A DNA stretch of 64,000 nucleotides from contig NZ_JACHXO010000008.1 in the NCBI RefSeq assembly GCF_014192155.1, positions 186,001 to 250,000 of the forward strand, written 5' to 3'. The translations under genes and the position numbers were made by a program. Source of the DNA: Roseateles terrae (GTDB lineage Bacteria > Pseudomonadota > Gammaproteobacteria > Burkholderiales > Burkholderiaceae_C). Of the stretch, positions 50,119-58,461 are shown piece after piece (within the stretch, counting starts at the first letter, position 1; each line of letters starts with the position of its first letter). A model generated the notes under the pieces. It was not told the DNA's origin. It ran no database searches and saw only the letters and a list, made by a program, of their open reading frames with translations.

Positions 50119-50955
50119 TCAGCCGGTGAAGACCAGCGACAGCTGCTCAGGCGCCTGGGCGCGACGAGCGGGCGCCGCCTGGGGCTGTGGCTCGGTCGCT
50201 TTCAGGTAGTCCGCGAGGAAGCGGGCGGTTTCCGGCGAGCGGATCAGCTCCAGCGCCATGACGGCTTCCAGATCCGGCGGGGCCACGCTCATCACCTTGC
50301 TCAGCTGCAGGAAGCGCGCTTCCATTTCGAGGTAGTGACGCTCCACGGTCAGCTTGCGGCCGAACAGGCCCATGACCTGACCGACGCGCAGCACGTAGTT
50401 GTCCAGCAGCGCCACATCGGTCGCGCCCGACCACTTCCGCACGATGCCCGAGGCCGACTTCGGACCCAGGCCCGGCAGGGCCATCAGCCAGTCGCGCAGT
50501 TCCCGGCCCTGCAGGGTGGCCGGCACGTCGAAGATGGCGGGCAGAGTGATCGACAGGTACTTGGCCCGTTGTGCCGCGAGGCGATAGGTCACCTGCTGGT
50601 CGCCGACCGTCAGCGGCTCGCTCAGCCAGTCCAGGACCTGCGCTTCCGTCACACCGGCCTGTGCAAATGCACCCAGTCCGCGCAGCCGCTCGAAGGCGGC
50701 CTGGGCCACCGCAGCGGTCACGCCCTGACCGCCCAGCAGCCATGCGCCCACTTCTTCCGCCAGCGTGCGGCTGGAACGATAGATCGGTGTGTCCTGCTCC
50801 AGACGCCAGGTCAGCGCCCGCTGCAGCCAGTACGCCGCGGCGGGGAATTCATCGGCATGGCCCCAGCGCACGCCGGGCATCACTGGCTGGTCGGGGGCGG
50901 GGATTTCGCGCTGCAGGGAACCGTGTCGGGTCAGGATGGCAAGAATCTGGGTCAT
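50119..50955 (-). CDS. HhH-GPD DNA glycosylase, cysteine-free
   Basis: 278 residues from the ATG at 50955. The helix-hairpin-helix is LPGLGPKSASGI, with Lys166 at the lyase position of Nth/OGG enzymes and catalytic Asp185 in LLDNYVLRVG. Both residues predict a bifunctional glycosylase/AP lyase of the OGG type. It contains no Cys at all, so it lacks the Nth/MutY iron-sulphur cluster. The C-terminus EQLSLVFTG resembles a sliding-clamp-binding motif (QxxLxF). The start overlaps the methyltransferase stop as ATGA. The substrate base is not known. Confidence 0.82.
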   Translation of the reverse strand: MTQILAILTRHGSLQREIPAPDQPVMPGVRWGHADEFPAAAYWLQRALTWRLEQDTPIYRSSRTLAEEVGAWLLGGQGVTAAVAQAAFERLRGLGAFAQAGVTEAQVLDWLSEPLTVGDQQVTYRLAAQRAKYLSITLPAIFDVPATLQGRELRDWLMALPGLGPKSASGIVRKWSGATDVALLDNYVLRVGQVMGLFGRKLTVERHYLEMEARFLQLSKVMSVAPPDLEAVMALELIRSPETARFLADYLKATEPQPQAAPARRAQAPEQLSLVFTG

Positions 50956-51671
50956 ACGGAAATGCTCCGGGGAGCAACGGGATAGGTGTCGTGCAGCCAT
51001 TGGGTGAACGCATGGCGTTCAGCCGGGTCCATGGCTCTCACTCGGTCTTGCAGGCGCTCCATGCGCCGTTTCAATGTCTGCCGTTCGCGAAAGTTGTCTC
51101 CGCGGTGGCGGCTGTCGTGTAGCTGGTCGGGTGGCTCGAAGTTGAACCACAAGGTCTCTGTCCTGACGTCGGTATGGGTCTTGGCTTGAAAGCTTCTCTG
51201 ATTCCATCCGCCGAGCAGCTCGTCATACAGCGGATGGGCATATCCCGACACGATCACCGGACAGGGCAGCCTGGCCAGCAAGGAGAGCAGCTCCACATGG
51301 TCCTCGACCTGGTAGTCGCATCGATACACGCGGGGCTGACGTCGGGTCTCCGGGTGATAGGGCGGGTCCACATAGACCAGTTCGTCCCCCAGAAACGAAT
51401 AGCGGGCGAGGAATTCCTCCGCCCGCCCGCATATCAGTTCAAGGTCTGGATACGCAGAGTCCGTGGGCGGATCGGCCGTCCGTGCGCGCCATTGGGCGAC
51501 CACACGTTCATCGGCATCAATGCCGATGGAATGCTCGGCGGGCCGCTTGTTGCGCAGGACGGCACCGCCGCCCAGATGCGTCTCGATGTAGACGCGATGC
51601 GGCGGCATCAGGTTGATGATGTGCTGATAGGTTTTGCCCTTGCCGCCTGGATACTTCATGGGCTGAATCAT
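50952..51671 (-). CDS. D12-class adenine-specific DNA methyltransferase
   Basis: 239 residues from the ATG at 51671 (an ATG at 51659 is possible). Motif X is KYPGGKGK (6-13), motif I YIETHLGGGAVLR (28-40), and motif IV VYVDPPYHPETRR (100-110) with catalytic DPPY at 102-105. It belongs to the Dam/DpnM alpha group of N6-adenine methyltransferases. It is shorter than E. coli Dam, with a reduced target-recognition part. No restriction endonuclease is adjacent. It is translated together with a DNA glycosylase. Confidence 0.88.
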   Translation of the reverse strand: MIQPMKYPGGKGKTYQHIINLMPPHRVYIETHLGGGAVLRNKRPAEHSIGIDADERVVAQWRARTADPPTDSAYPDLELICGRAEEFLARYSFLGDELVYVDPPYHPETRRQPRVYRCDYQVEDHVELLSLLARLPCPVIVSGYAHPLYDELLGGWNQRSFQAKTHTDVRTETLWFNFEPPDQLHDSRHRGDNFRERQTLKRRMERLQDRVRAMDPAERHAFTQWLHDTYPVAPRSISV

Positions 51672-51787
51672 CGTCAGAAATGACGATGATGTCAATGGGT
51701 GAGCGATGGGGGCGGGCACTGTCCAAGCGCTGTCCCGGGGATGAACCGGCGATGTCCCGTGGCATGCGGATTGCCAAGTTTGCACCC

Positions 51788-52981
51788 ATGAACATCGATC
51801 ACAACGAAGACAGCGACGTCCTTCTGGGTGTTGCATCGGGTCTGGCGGCTGGCCTGGTCGGCGCGCTGGTGATGACAGGCTTTCAGTCGGCGCTGGCGCG
51901 CGGCGGGGTCACTTCCGGCGTGAAGGGGTCTCCCTCCACCGAGAAGGCCGCCAACCGGGCGTCACGGCTGGTGACCGGGCGGCCGGTGCCGTACGGCCGG
52001 CGGGAAGCCGCAGGCGAGGCGGTGCACTACGCCACCGGTTCGCTGGTGGGCGGGCTGTACGGCGCCGCAGCGGAACTGCAGCCGGTGGTCACGGCCGGGC
52101 AGGGGGCCGCCTTCGGGGTGGTCGCCGCGACCGTCGTCGATGAGACGCTGGTGCCCGCCTTCCGGCTGGGCGACCCGGTCTGGCGTGCGCCCGCCGCGTC
52201 CCACCCCTATTCGTATGCATCGCATGTGGTGTATGGGACCGCCACCGAAGGCGCTCGCAAACTCTTCCGCCGTTTCTTCGGCAAGGTGAAGGAGGGGGCA
52301 GATCAGATCCGCCGTTCCGGCTGGACGCTGCGCGAGGCCCTGCGTCAGGGGGCGTCGATGAGGCAGACCGAAGCGCTGGCACGTGCGCGGGATGCGCGGG
52401 CGGTGAACGAGGGATCGGCCTCTGCATCGAACGAGCTGGCCGCCCTGGACGGCACGCGGGCGCATCGAAGCGATGCACGTCGACCATCTGCCTCCCGTCA
52501 GACGCTGCTGATGGCCTTCCTGCTCGGCGCGACGGCGGGTCCGCGCACCAGCGCTCCCATCACTGCCGTGACCTGGGCGGCGCGGCTGGGTCTGATCTCG
52601 GTGAAGGATTCGCCGCTGTCCGGTCTGGCCAGCAACAAGGCTGTGGCCGTAACCACACCGATGGCGCTGGGCGAGCTGGTGGTGGACAAGCTGCCGTCCA
52701 CGCCGGACCGCACGCAGCCGGTCGGGGTGGTGGCGCGGGTCGCCAGCGGCGCGGTGTCGGGGGCCGCGCTGGCCGGCGGTCGGTCCGCGTCTGCGGCGCT
52801 CGCGGGTGCCGCGGGTTCGATCGTGGCGACCTACCTCGGGCATGCGATCCGTACCCGGGTCTCGCGCGCACTGGGCAACGATTGGGCGGTGGCCGCGACG
52901 GAAGATCTGCTGGCTTACGGCGGCGCCGCGATGGTGTGCGTCGCCTCACTGGCTCCGGATCGGGACGACGACGCGGCGTGA
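51788..52981 (+). CDS. membrane protein with DUF1440-like and DUF4126-like halves
   Basis: 397 residues from the ATG at 51788; ATGs at 51752 and 51764 are alternatives. The first half has VLLGVASGLAAGLVGALVMT and LVGGLYGAAAELQPVVTAGQ, like the DUF1440/YagU family. A charged middle of about 90 residues follows. The second half has AFLLGATAGPRTSAPITAVT, LGELVVDKLPSTPDRTQP and TEDLLAYGGAAMV, the pattern of DUF4126. Both families are inner-membrane proteins of unknown function (YagU has been linked to acid resistance). The join is open without a break. It is divergent from the methyltransferase. Confidence 0.75.
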   Translation: MNIDHNEDSDVLLGVASGLAAGLVGALVMTGFQSALARGGVTSGVKGSPSTEKAANRASRLVTGRPVPYGRREAAGEAVHYATGSLVGGLYGAAAELQPVVTAGQGAAFGVVAATVVDETLVPAFRLGDPVWRAPAASHPYSYASHVVYGTATEGARKLFRRFFGKVKEGADQIRRSGWTLREALRQGASMRQTEALARARDARAVNEGSASASNELAALDGTRAHRSDARRPSASRQTLLMAFLLGATAGPRTSAPITAVTWAARLGLISVKDSPLSGLASNKAVAVTTPMALGELVVDKLPSTPDRTQPVGVVARVASGAVSGAALAGGRSASAALAGAAGSIVATYLGHAIRTRVSRALGNDWAVAATEDLLAYGGAAMVCVASLAPDRDDDAA

Positions 52982-53045
52982 AGCCCCTTGCTGCGGGCCG
53001 CGTCCGGCGACTGCGGCGTATGCAGCGCTTCACGGATGCCTGGAA

Positions 53046-53071
53046 AAAAACCGCCCCTCGGGGCGGTTTTT
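53046..53071. terminator. bidirectional intrinsic terminator
   Basis: AAAAACCGCCCC and GGGGCGGTTTTT form a perfect 12-bp stem with a 2-nt loop, A-rich on one side and T-rich on the other. It serves the convergent membrane protein and protease genes. Confidence 0.92.
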
Positions 53072-53103
53072 CATGGCGGACGCGAGGAGCGCCGCTCCGA
53101 GGC

Positions 53104-55422
53104 TTAACGACGCGAACGTCGCTGCAGACCCAGGAGCGCGGTGAGCATCAGCAGCCCGAATCCCCACGCCATGGAGAACGCGCCGCCACCGCCGCCGCCG
53201 GAGCTGCTGGTGGAGCTGCTACCGCCGGTCCCGCTGGTCCCCGCCCCGCTCCCCGATCCACTCCCCGACGCGCTCACCGTCAGCGTCTGCGACGTGCTGC
53301 TGGTGTAGCCATTGCTGTCCGTCACCGTCAGTCGCACGACCACCGTTCCCGCCGCTGTGGCGTTCAGTGTGGTGGTGGCGGACGTCGTGGAGCCGGTGAA
53401 GCTGGCCAGACTGGTGCCGCTGGTGATGTCCCAGAGATAGCCGGTGAGGCTGGCGCCGGTGCCCGCCTTGGAGGCGCTGCCGTCCAGCGTCACGAGGGTG
53501 CCCACCGAGGGCGTCGTCGTCGAAGCGGTGAAGCTGACGGTCGGCTTGGCGGCGGCCACGGTGAAGGACTTGCTCGTCGTGGCGCTGCGGCCGCTGCTGT
53601 CGGTCACCGTCAGCTGCACGGTCACCGTGCCGGCACCGCTGGTGAGCAGTGTCGTGGACGCGCTGGTGGTGCTGCTGCTGAAGGACGCCAGGCTGCCACC
53701 GCTGGTGATCTGCCATAGGTAGCTGGAAATGGTGCGGCCGGTCGTCACGGTGGAGCTGCTGGCATCCAGCGTGAGCGACTCGCCGGCCAGCACGGTGGTG
53801 GCCGATGCGGTGATCACCGGTGTGGGCGGCATCGCCTGGGCGGCCGCCACGGCGGCCCCGGCGTTCAGCATGCCGGCGCCGCAGGTGAAGACGGTGCAAT
53901 AGCACTCGCTCGTCTGCGGCGTCGCATCCGGGGCGCGGCAGGCGCTCACGCCGGTCTCGGCACCCGGGAAGGCGGTGGCGGTGCTCTTGATCAGCGACGT
54001 GACTTGCGCCGGGGTGAGGTTGGGATTGGCTGACACCATCAGGGCGGCCGTGCCGGCCACCAGCGGGGCGGAGAAGCTGGTGCCCGCTGCATATTTGGCG
54101 CCGCCGTCGGTGTAGCTGTCCGCGCCCGGCACGGTGGTGCCGGTGTTGGTGGCGGTGATGATCGGATAGACGCAGGTGCCACTGCTGTTGACGCAATTGC
54201 CGCCCGGGGCAGCGATGGTGGCGGCGGTTCCCAGATCAGAGAAGCCGACCTTGGTGCCGCTGTGACGCAGGCCCACCACACCGATCACACCGACGCAGTT
54301 CGCCGGGGTGCCAACGGCCAGGCCGTCGTTACCGGCAGCGGCCACGACAACCGCCCCTGCAGCGGTGACATCGCTGACGGCGGACAAATAGGCGATGTTG
54401 CAGCTGCCCGAGCCCCCCAGGCTCATGTTCAGCACCTTGGCCGGTACGGCCGGCGAGGGAATGCCGGTGCCGCTCAGGCCTGCGGCCCAGCGCATGCCGG
54501 CCTGGATGTCGGAGTCATAACCGCCGCATTTGCCGAGCACACGCACCGGCATCAGCTTCACATTGGGCGCGACGCCCGCCATGCCGATGCCGTTGTTGGT
54601 GGCCGCGCCGATCAGGCTGGCGGTCTGAGTGCCGTGCCAGCTGCTGTCTTCGACGGTGCAGTCCTTGAGCGTGCCGGAAGCGGCTTCGGTGGCGGTCACC
54701 CAGTCACCGGGGTCGGACGGATCGCTGTCGCGGCCGTCGCCGTCATTGGCGATGGTCGTGTCGGAGATGAAGTCATAGCCCGCGACCAGCTTGGAGGCCA
54801 GGTCCGGATGGGTCTTGACGATGCCGGTGTCAAGTACAGCGACCACCACATTGCTGTTGCCCTGGGTGACGGACCAGGCCGTCTCCACATCGATGGCCGA
54901 CTTGATGCTGCTGGTCGGGGCGCGCAAATACCACTGACCGGCCACCGGCGTGGTGGTGGTCTGGTTGTCCGCGTAGAGGGGGTCGTTGGGGGTGTTGACG
55001 CCCAGGGCAAAGCGGCGCTGGTCGACCACGGCCCATTCCACATCGCTGTCAGCAGCGAGCTTGTCCGCCAGGCCCTGCGAGCTCATGCCCGATGCGGTCA
55101 GCACCTGGCTGTTCGGACTGATGGAGCGGCCGTCCTTCAGCGCGACGCCCAGCCGCGCGCCCATGGCGGACGCCAGCTGGGGACCAGCCATGGCGCTGGC
55201 GTGGCCGCCAGTGTCGACGCTCAGGGCGGTGGCCCGGCCGGTGCTCAGCACCGATGCATTGTTGCGGTACTTGACGATCACCCGGGCCGAGACGCTGCTC
55301 GCATCCGCCGCAGGCATCTTGCGGGCCACGACCTTTTCCTGCTCGCCGGAGACCGCAGCCCCCAGCAGACCTGCCCCGGCCAGCAGGGCCAGTGGCAACA
55401 ATGTGCGACGCAACAATGACAT
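53104..55422 (-). CDS. secreted subtilisin-like serine protease with GlyGly-CTERM-like tail
   Basis: 772 residues. A signal peptide (about 1-25) is followed by an inhibitor-like propeptide. The S8 triad is Asp198 (VAVLDTGIVKTHPDL), His263 (SSWHGTQTAS) and Ser449 (GTSFSAPLVAGTAAL), with oxyanion Asn365. After about 530 come two PKD/Ig-like repeats (VITASATTVLAGESLTLDAS and VSFTASTTTPSVGTLVTLDG). The C-terminus is a Gly run, a hydrophobic helix (FSMAWGFGLLMLTALLGL) and QRRSRR, the layout of rhombosortase substrates. The tail would direct processing and surface attachment or release. Confidence 0.92.
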   Translation of the reverse strand: MSLLRRTLLPLALLAGAGLLGAAVSGEQEKVVARKMPAADASSVSARVIVKYRNNASVLSTGRATALSVDTGGHASAMAGPQLASAMGARLGVALKDGRSISPNSQVLTASGMSSQGLADKLAADSDVEWAVVDQRRFALGVNTPNDPLYADNQTTTTPVAGQWYLRAPTSSIKSAIDVETAWSVTQGNSNVVVAVLDTGIVKTHPDLASKLVAGYDFISDTTIANDGDGRDSDPSDPGDWVTATEAASGTLKDCTVEDSSWHGTQTASLIGAATNNGIGMAGVAPNVKLMPVRVLGKCGGYDSDIQAGMRWAAGLSGTGIPSPAVPAKVLNMSLGGSGSCNIAYLSAVSDVTAAGAVVVAAAGNDGLAVGTPANCVGVIGVVGLRHSGTKVGFSDLGTAATIAAPGGNCVNSSGTCVYPIITATNTGTTVPGADSYTDGGAKYAAGTSFSAPLVAGTAALMVSANPNLTPAQVTSLIKSTATAFPGAETGVSACRAPDATPQTSECYCTVFTCGAGMLNAGAAVAAAQAMPPTPVITASATTVLAGESLTLDASSSTVTTGRTISSYLWQITSGGSLASFSSSTTSASTTLLTSGAGTVTVQLTVTDSSGRSATTSKSFTVAAAKPTVSFTASTTTPSVGTLVTLDGSASKAGTGASLTGYLWDITSGTSLASFTGSTTSATTTLNATAAGTVVVRLTVTDSNGYTSSTSQTLTVSASGSGSGSGAGTSGTGGSSSTSSSGGGGGGAFSMAWGFGLLMLTALLGLQRRSRR

Positions 55423-55593
55423 GTGTTCCCCACCTAAATCGGCCAGTGGCCGCAGTGGCGGCAGTCTATGCGGGGGCCGGGCGAGTCACAGTTGCGAATG
55501 TTGGCTGGTTCGTGTCAGTTTGAACACGAAGACGATCTGGATCCAGCGGACCGGGCACCGGCAGGATGGGCGCCCGGGATCCACGTCAAGGAT

Positions 55594-56244
55594 TTAGCGG
55601 CGGGCGCCCAGGTCCATGGTCCAGTAGGTGCCGTAGTCGTTCTTGGTGGAGGCGGCCAGGCGGCAGGACACACCCACTTCCTGGAAGGTCGGATTCATGA
55701 TGTTGGCGCAATGGCCCGGGCTGGCCAGCCAGCCCTTCATCACCGAGTCCACCGAGGTCTGACCGGCCGCGATGTTCTCGCCGAGGGCGGTCCAGGGGTA
55801 GCCCACCGCGGTGACCCGTTGGCCCAGGGTGCTGCCGTTGGAGCCGGTGTGGCTGAAGAAGTTGTTGGTGGACATGTCGATCGACTGATTGTCCGCAGCC
55901 TGCGCAAGCAGGGCGTTCCAGCCGAGCGGCGTGGTGGCGGCAAAGGTGCCTGAGGTGCCGCAGTTGGCTCCGGCCGCGCGGGCGGCGTTGATGGCGTCCA
56001 GCAGCTGCTTCTGGAAATCGGCGTCGGCGGCCAGCTTGCAGGTGGCCTGGCCATCCGGGGCGGCGCCTGAGCCAGAACCGCTGCTGCCGCTGCCGCTGCT
56101 GCTGTCGCTGCCGCCGCCACCGCAGGCCGCGAGCGTCAGCGTCAGCAGCAGTGCGGGCCATCCGGCGCGCCGGGTTGCAGCGGTCGAGACGGGGGAGGTG
56201 CGCGGGGTGCCGGCAGCGCGGCCGTGTGTCAGAAACGTGTCCAT
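55594..56244 (-). CDS. CAP (SCP/PR-1)-domain lipoprotein
   Basis: 216 residues from the ATG at 56244. A signal with lipobox TLAAC (Cys41) is followed by a Gly/Ser linker. The CAP domain has LLDAINAARAAGANCGTSGT, NNFFSHTGSNGSTLGQRVTA, YPWTALGENIAAGQTSVDSV and WLASPGHCANIMNPTFQEVG. The His and Glu positions of the CAP cavity are present. The role of bacterial CAP proteins is mostly unknown. It probably sits on the outer membrane. Confidence 0.9.
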   Translation of the reverse strand: MDTFLTHGRAAGTPRTSPVSTAATRRAGWPALLLTLTLAACGGGGSDSSSGSGSSGSGSGAAPDGQATCKLAADADFQKQLLDAINAARAAGANCGTSGTFAATTPLGWNALLAQAADNQSIDMSTNNFFSHTGSNGSTLGQRVTAVGYPWTALGENIAAGQTSVDSVMKGWLASPGHCANIMNPTFQEVGVSCRLAASTKNDYGTYWTMDLGARR

Positions 56245-56268
56245 GCCGGAATCATAGAAAGTGACATC

Positions 56269-56294
56269 CGATACGTCTGGAACCAAACGTATCG
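56269..56294. promoter_or_regulatory. 8-bp inverted repeat upstream of the CAP gene
   Basis: CGATACGT (56269-56276) and ACGTATCG (56287-56294) are perfect inverted copies 10 nt apart, 25 bases before the CAP start and 34 bases past the TPR gene stop. No T-run follows, so an operator is as likely as a terminator. Confidence 0.45.
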
Positions 56295-56327
56295 CTGGGC
56301 GTACAAGCGCCGAAGATGTGCAAATGT

Positions 56328-57389
56328 TCATGAATCCTCCGCCGGATGCAGGCGACGGTAGGCATTCAAGTGTCGCAAGGACGCCTGCGTTCGTCCGAGC
56401 CGTTCCATCAGGACGCCAAGATTGAAATGGGCGTCGGCCAGGCCCGGGTCGAGAACCAGCGCCCGTTCGTACGCCCCCACGGCGGCCAGCAGGTCGCCGG
56501 TATCTTCCAATGCGGTCGCTCGGTTGAAATGGATCAGCGGGGTGTCGCCGCAGTGGTCCAGGGCTCGCTCGTACAGAGCCACTGCTTCCCGGCAGCGATG
56601 GGTTTCGCAGAGCATGGCCCCGAGATTGACGTAGGCCACGTCCAGGCAGGGGTTGTGCGCAATGGCATCGCGGTAAGCGGCTTCTGCGGAGGCGGCATCG
56701 GTTGCTTCCAGCTGAAGCGCCTGCTGAAAATGGCGCCAGGCGACGGTGTGGGCCTCTTCAGCGGAGCGGTCGCTTCGGGGCAAGGGCCTTTGTGGCGCTG
56801 AGGCTGAGGCTGCCAATGTCGATGTCGATGTTGGCGTCGATGTCGATGTTGGTGCCGTTGTTGATGTTGATGTTGATGTCGGCGACCGTGACGGTGTTGG
56901 TGCTGGTGTTGTTGGTGTCGGGGCAGAGGCGGCCGCGGATTCGGATGCAAGCGGGGATGCAGAGGCGGATGCAGGACCCTGGACAGAATTGGCCACGGCG
57001 GAACGCGGATCCGCGCCTTCATCCAGCGGCAGCAGCAACTGACCGGACAGGGCGTCGCGCCGCGTCCCTGCGTCGCTCGCCTCGATGGCGCGTCCGCTGG
57101 CACGCAGCCGCACGCTGGCCAGATGCGCATCGTCCGCCAGCGAGGCCTGGACCGTGCGAAGGGCTTGCACCACCTTGCGATGCGGAATGCGCGCGTCGCG
57201 CAGCGCCTTGGCGGTGCGCAGCACCACCATGTCGCGAAGGCTGAATCGCCAGTCGTTGGCGGCGGTGCGGGCGGCGGCGGGGGCGGGGTGCAGGATGTCC
57301 TCCTGCACCAGCGTTTCAATGAAGCGCCGGCTCAGCCCGACGAGTTTTTCCGCCTGACGCAGGCTGTAGCCGCTGTCCAGGGCCGACAT
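56328..57389 (-). CDS. MerR-like HTH protein with C-terminal TPR domain
   Basis: 353 residues. Residues 1-95 hold a MerR-like DNA-binding part (YSLRQAEKLVGLSRRFIETL; FSLRDMVVLRTAKALRDARI; HRKVVQALRTVQASL). A central Thr/Ser/Pro repeat of about 60 residues follows. The C-terminal 130 residues are TPRs (AEAAYRDAIAHNPCLDVAYV, LVLDPGLADAHFNLGVLMER). The start ATG shares its A with the Ku stop (TGATG), so it is made together with Ku. It may be a regulator or scaffold linked to repair. Function unproven. Confidence 0.8.
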   Translation of the reverse strand: MSALDSGYSLRQAEKLVGLSRRFIETLVQEDILHPAPAAARTAANDWRFSLRDMVVLRTAKALRDARIPHRKVVQALRTVQASLADDAHLASVRLRASGRAIEASDAGTRRDALSGQLLLPLDEGADPRSAVANSVQGPASASASPLASESAAASAPTPTTPAPTPSRSPTSTSTSTTAPTSTSTPTSTSTLAASASAPQRPLPRSDRSAEEAHTVAWRHFQQALQLEATDAASAEAAYRDAIAHNPCLDVAYVNLGAMLCETHRCREAVALYERALDHCGDTPLIHFNRATALEDTGDLLAAVGAYERALVLDPGLADAHFNLGVLMERLGRTQASLRHLNAYRRLHPAEDS

Positions 57390-58315
57390 CACTTGCGGGC
57401 GCGGCTGCGCGGTGCCGGCGCGGCCGCAGGCTCCGGCGCGGTGACGGCGCGTTTGGCCGGCTTGCGGGTGGCGGAGGGGGACGCGGCGGTGGCGCTGGCA
57501 GTGGCGGGCTTGAGCTTGGTGACGTTGGTCTTCTTCTTCTGCAGGCTGGACCGCAACGCGTCCATCAGATCAATCACCTGACCGCTGGCGGGTTCGTCCT
57601 CGCCATGCGCGGAAGCCACGATCTGCTTGCCTTGCACCTTCTCATCGATGGCCGCCAGCACCCGGGCCTTCTCTTCATCCTGGAACTGGTCCGGGTCGAA
57701 GGTGTCGGCGGCGATCTGGTCCACCAGTTGCAAGGCGAGCTGCAGTTCGGTGCTCGAGACGTTGGCGGTCTCAATGTCCAGGTCGGCCAGCGAGCGGACC
57801 TCTTCGGCATACCGCAGCTGCTGCAGGATCAGTCCGTCCTCATTCGCGCGCACCTGCACGATGTACTGCTTTGCCTTGAAGGCCCATTTGGCCAGTGCGC
57901 ACCGGTCGGATTGCCGCATGGCCTCGGCAAGCAGCGCGTAAGGCTTGGCGCCGCGTTTGTCGGGCGCCAGCAGGTAACTCTTGTCGTAGAACAGCGGGTC
58001 GATCGAACTCAGCGGCACAAAGCTGACGATGTCGATCACATGGCTGCTGCCTTCTTCCAGGTTCTTCAGCTCCTCGGGTGCGAAGAGCACGAAGTGATCC
58101 TTCTCCACCTCATAGCCCTTCATCATGTCCTTGCGCTCCACGACCTTGCGGGTGCGTTCATTCACATATTGCTGCTTCAGGCGGGAGCCGTCCTTGTCCA
58201 GCAGATGAAAGCGCACGTCGGAACCGGACTCGGTGGCGGAGTACAGGCGCACCGGCACGTTGACGAGGCCGAAGCTGAGGGTGAGCGAGGCAATCGATCG
58301 GGCGGATGTGGCCAT
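57389..58315 (-). CDS. ku: Ku protein, non-homologous end joining
   Basis: 308 residues from the ATG at 58315 with AGGAG upstream. SIASLTLSFGLVNVPVRLYS is the bacterial Ku N-terminus, then VNERTRKVVERKDMMKGYEV and LFAPEELKNLEEGSSHVIDI of the DNA-encircling core. The C-terminal tail is Lys/Ala/Pro-rich, as in Ku forms that recruit LigD and bind DNA. It holds DNA ends for LigD, which is not in this window. The frame stays open 158 codons upstream but that is shadow. Confidence 0.94.
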   Translation of the reverse strand: MATSARSIASLTLSFGLVNVPVRLYSATESGSDVRFHLLDKDGSRLKQQYVNERTRKVVERKDMMKGYEVEKDHFVLFAPEELKNLEEGSSHVIDIVSFVPLSSIDPLFYDKSYLLAPDKRGAKPYALLAEAMRQSDRCALAKWAFKAKQYIVQVRANEDGLILQQLRYAEEVRSLADLDIETANVSSTELQLALQLVDQIAADTFDPDQFQDEEKARVLAAIDEKVQGKQIVASAHGEDEPASGQVIDLMDALRSSLQKKKTNVTKLKPATASATAASPSATRKPAKRAVTAPEPAAAPAPRSRARK

Positions 58316-58461
58316 GGCGAACTCCTGGGACGTCCGGTGCCGCGGAGGCGGTCGGTGTCCGATCCAGGGTACGGCGGACCCAGGCGCGCAGACATCAGGC
58401 AGCGCTCCGTCCTCATGTAGGACGACAGGAGGGGATGTGGCGAGGCTTGTTTCCGCCGACT

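Noticed and set aside
50952-51671. A complete type II restriction-modification system
   Set aside because: The methyltransferase has no endonuclease-like neighbour. The partner is a glycosylase, and the divergent gene is a membrane protein.
56750-57000. T/G-rich repeats in the HTH/TPR gene as a separate regulatory element
   Set aside because: They code the Thr/Ser/Pro linker in frame with the flanking domains, so a protein linker explains them.
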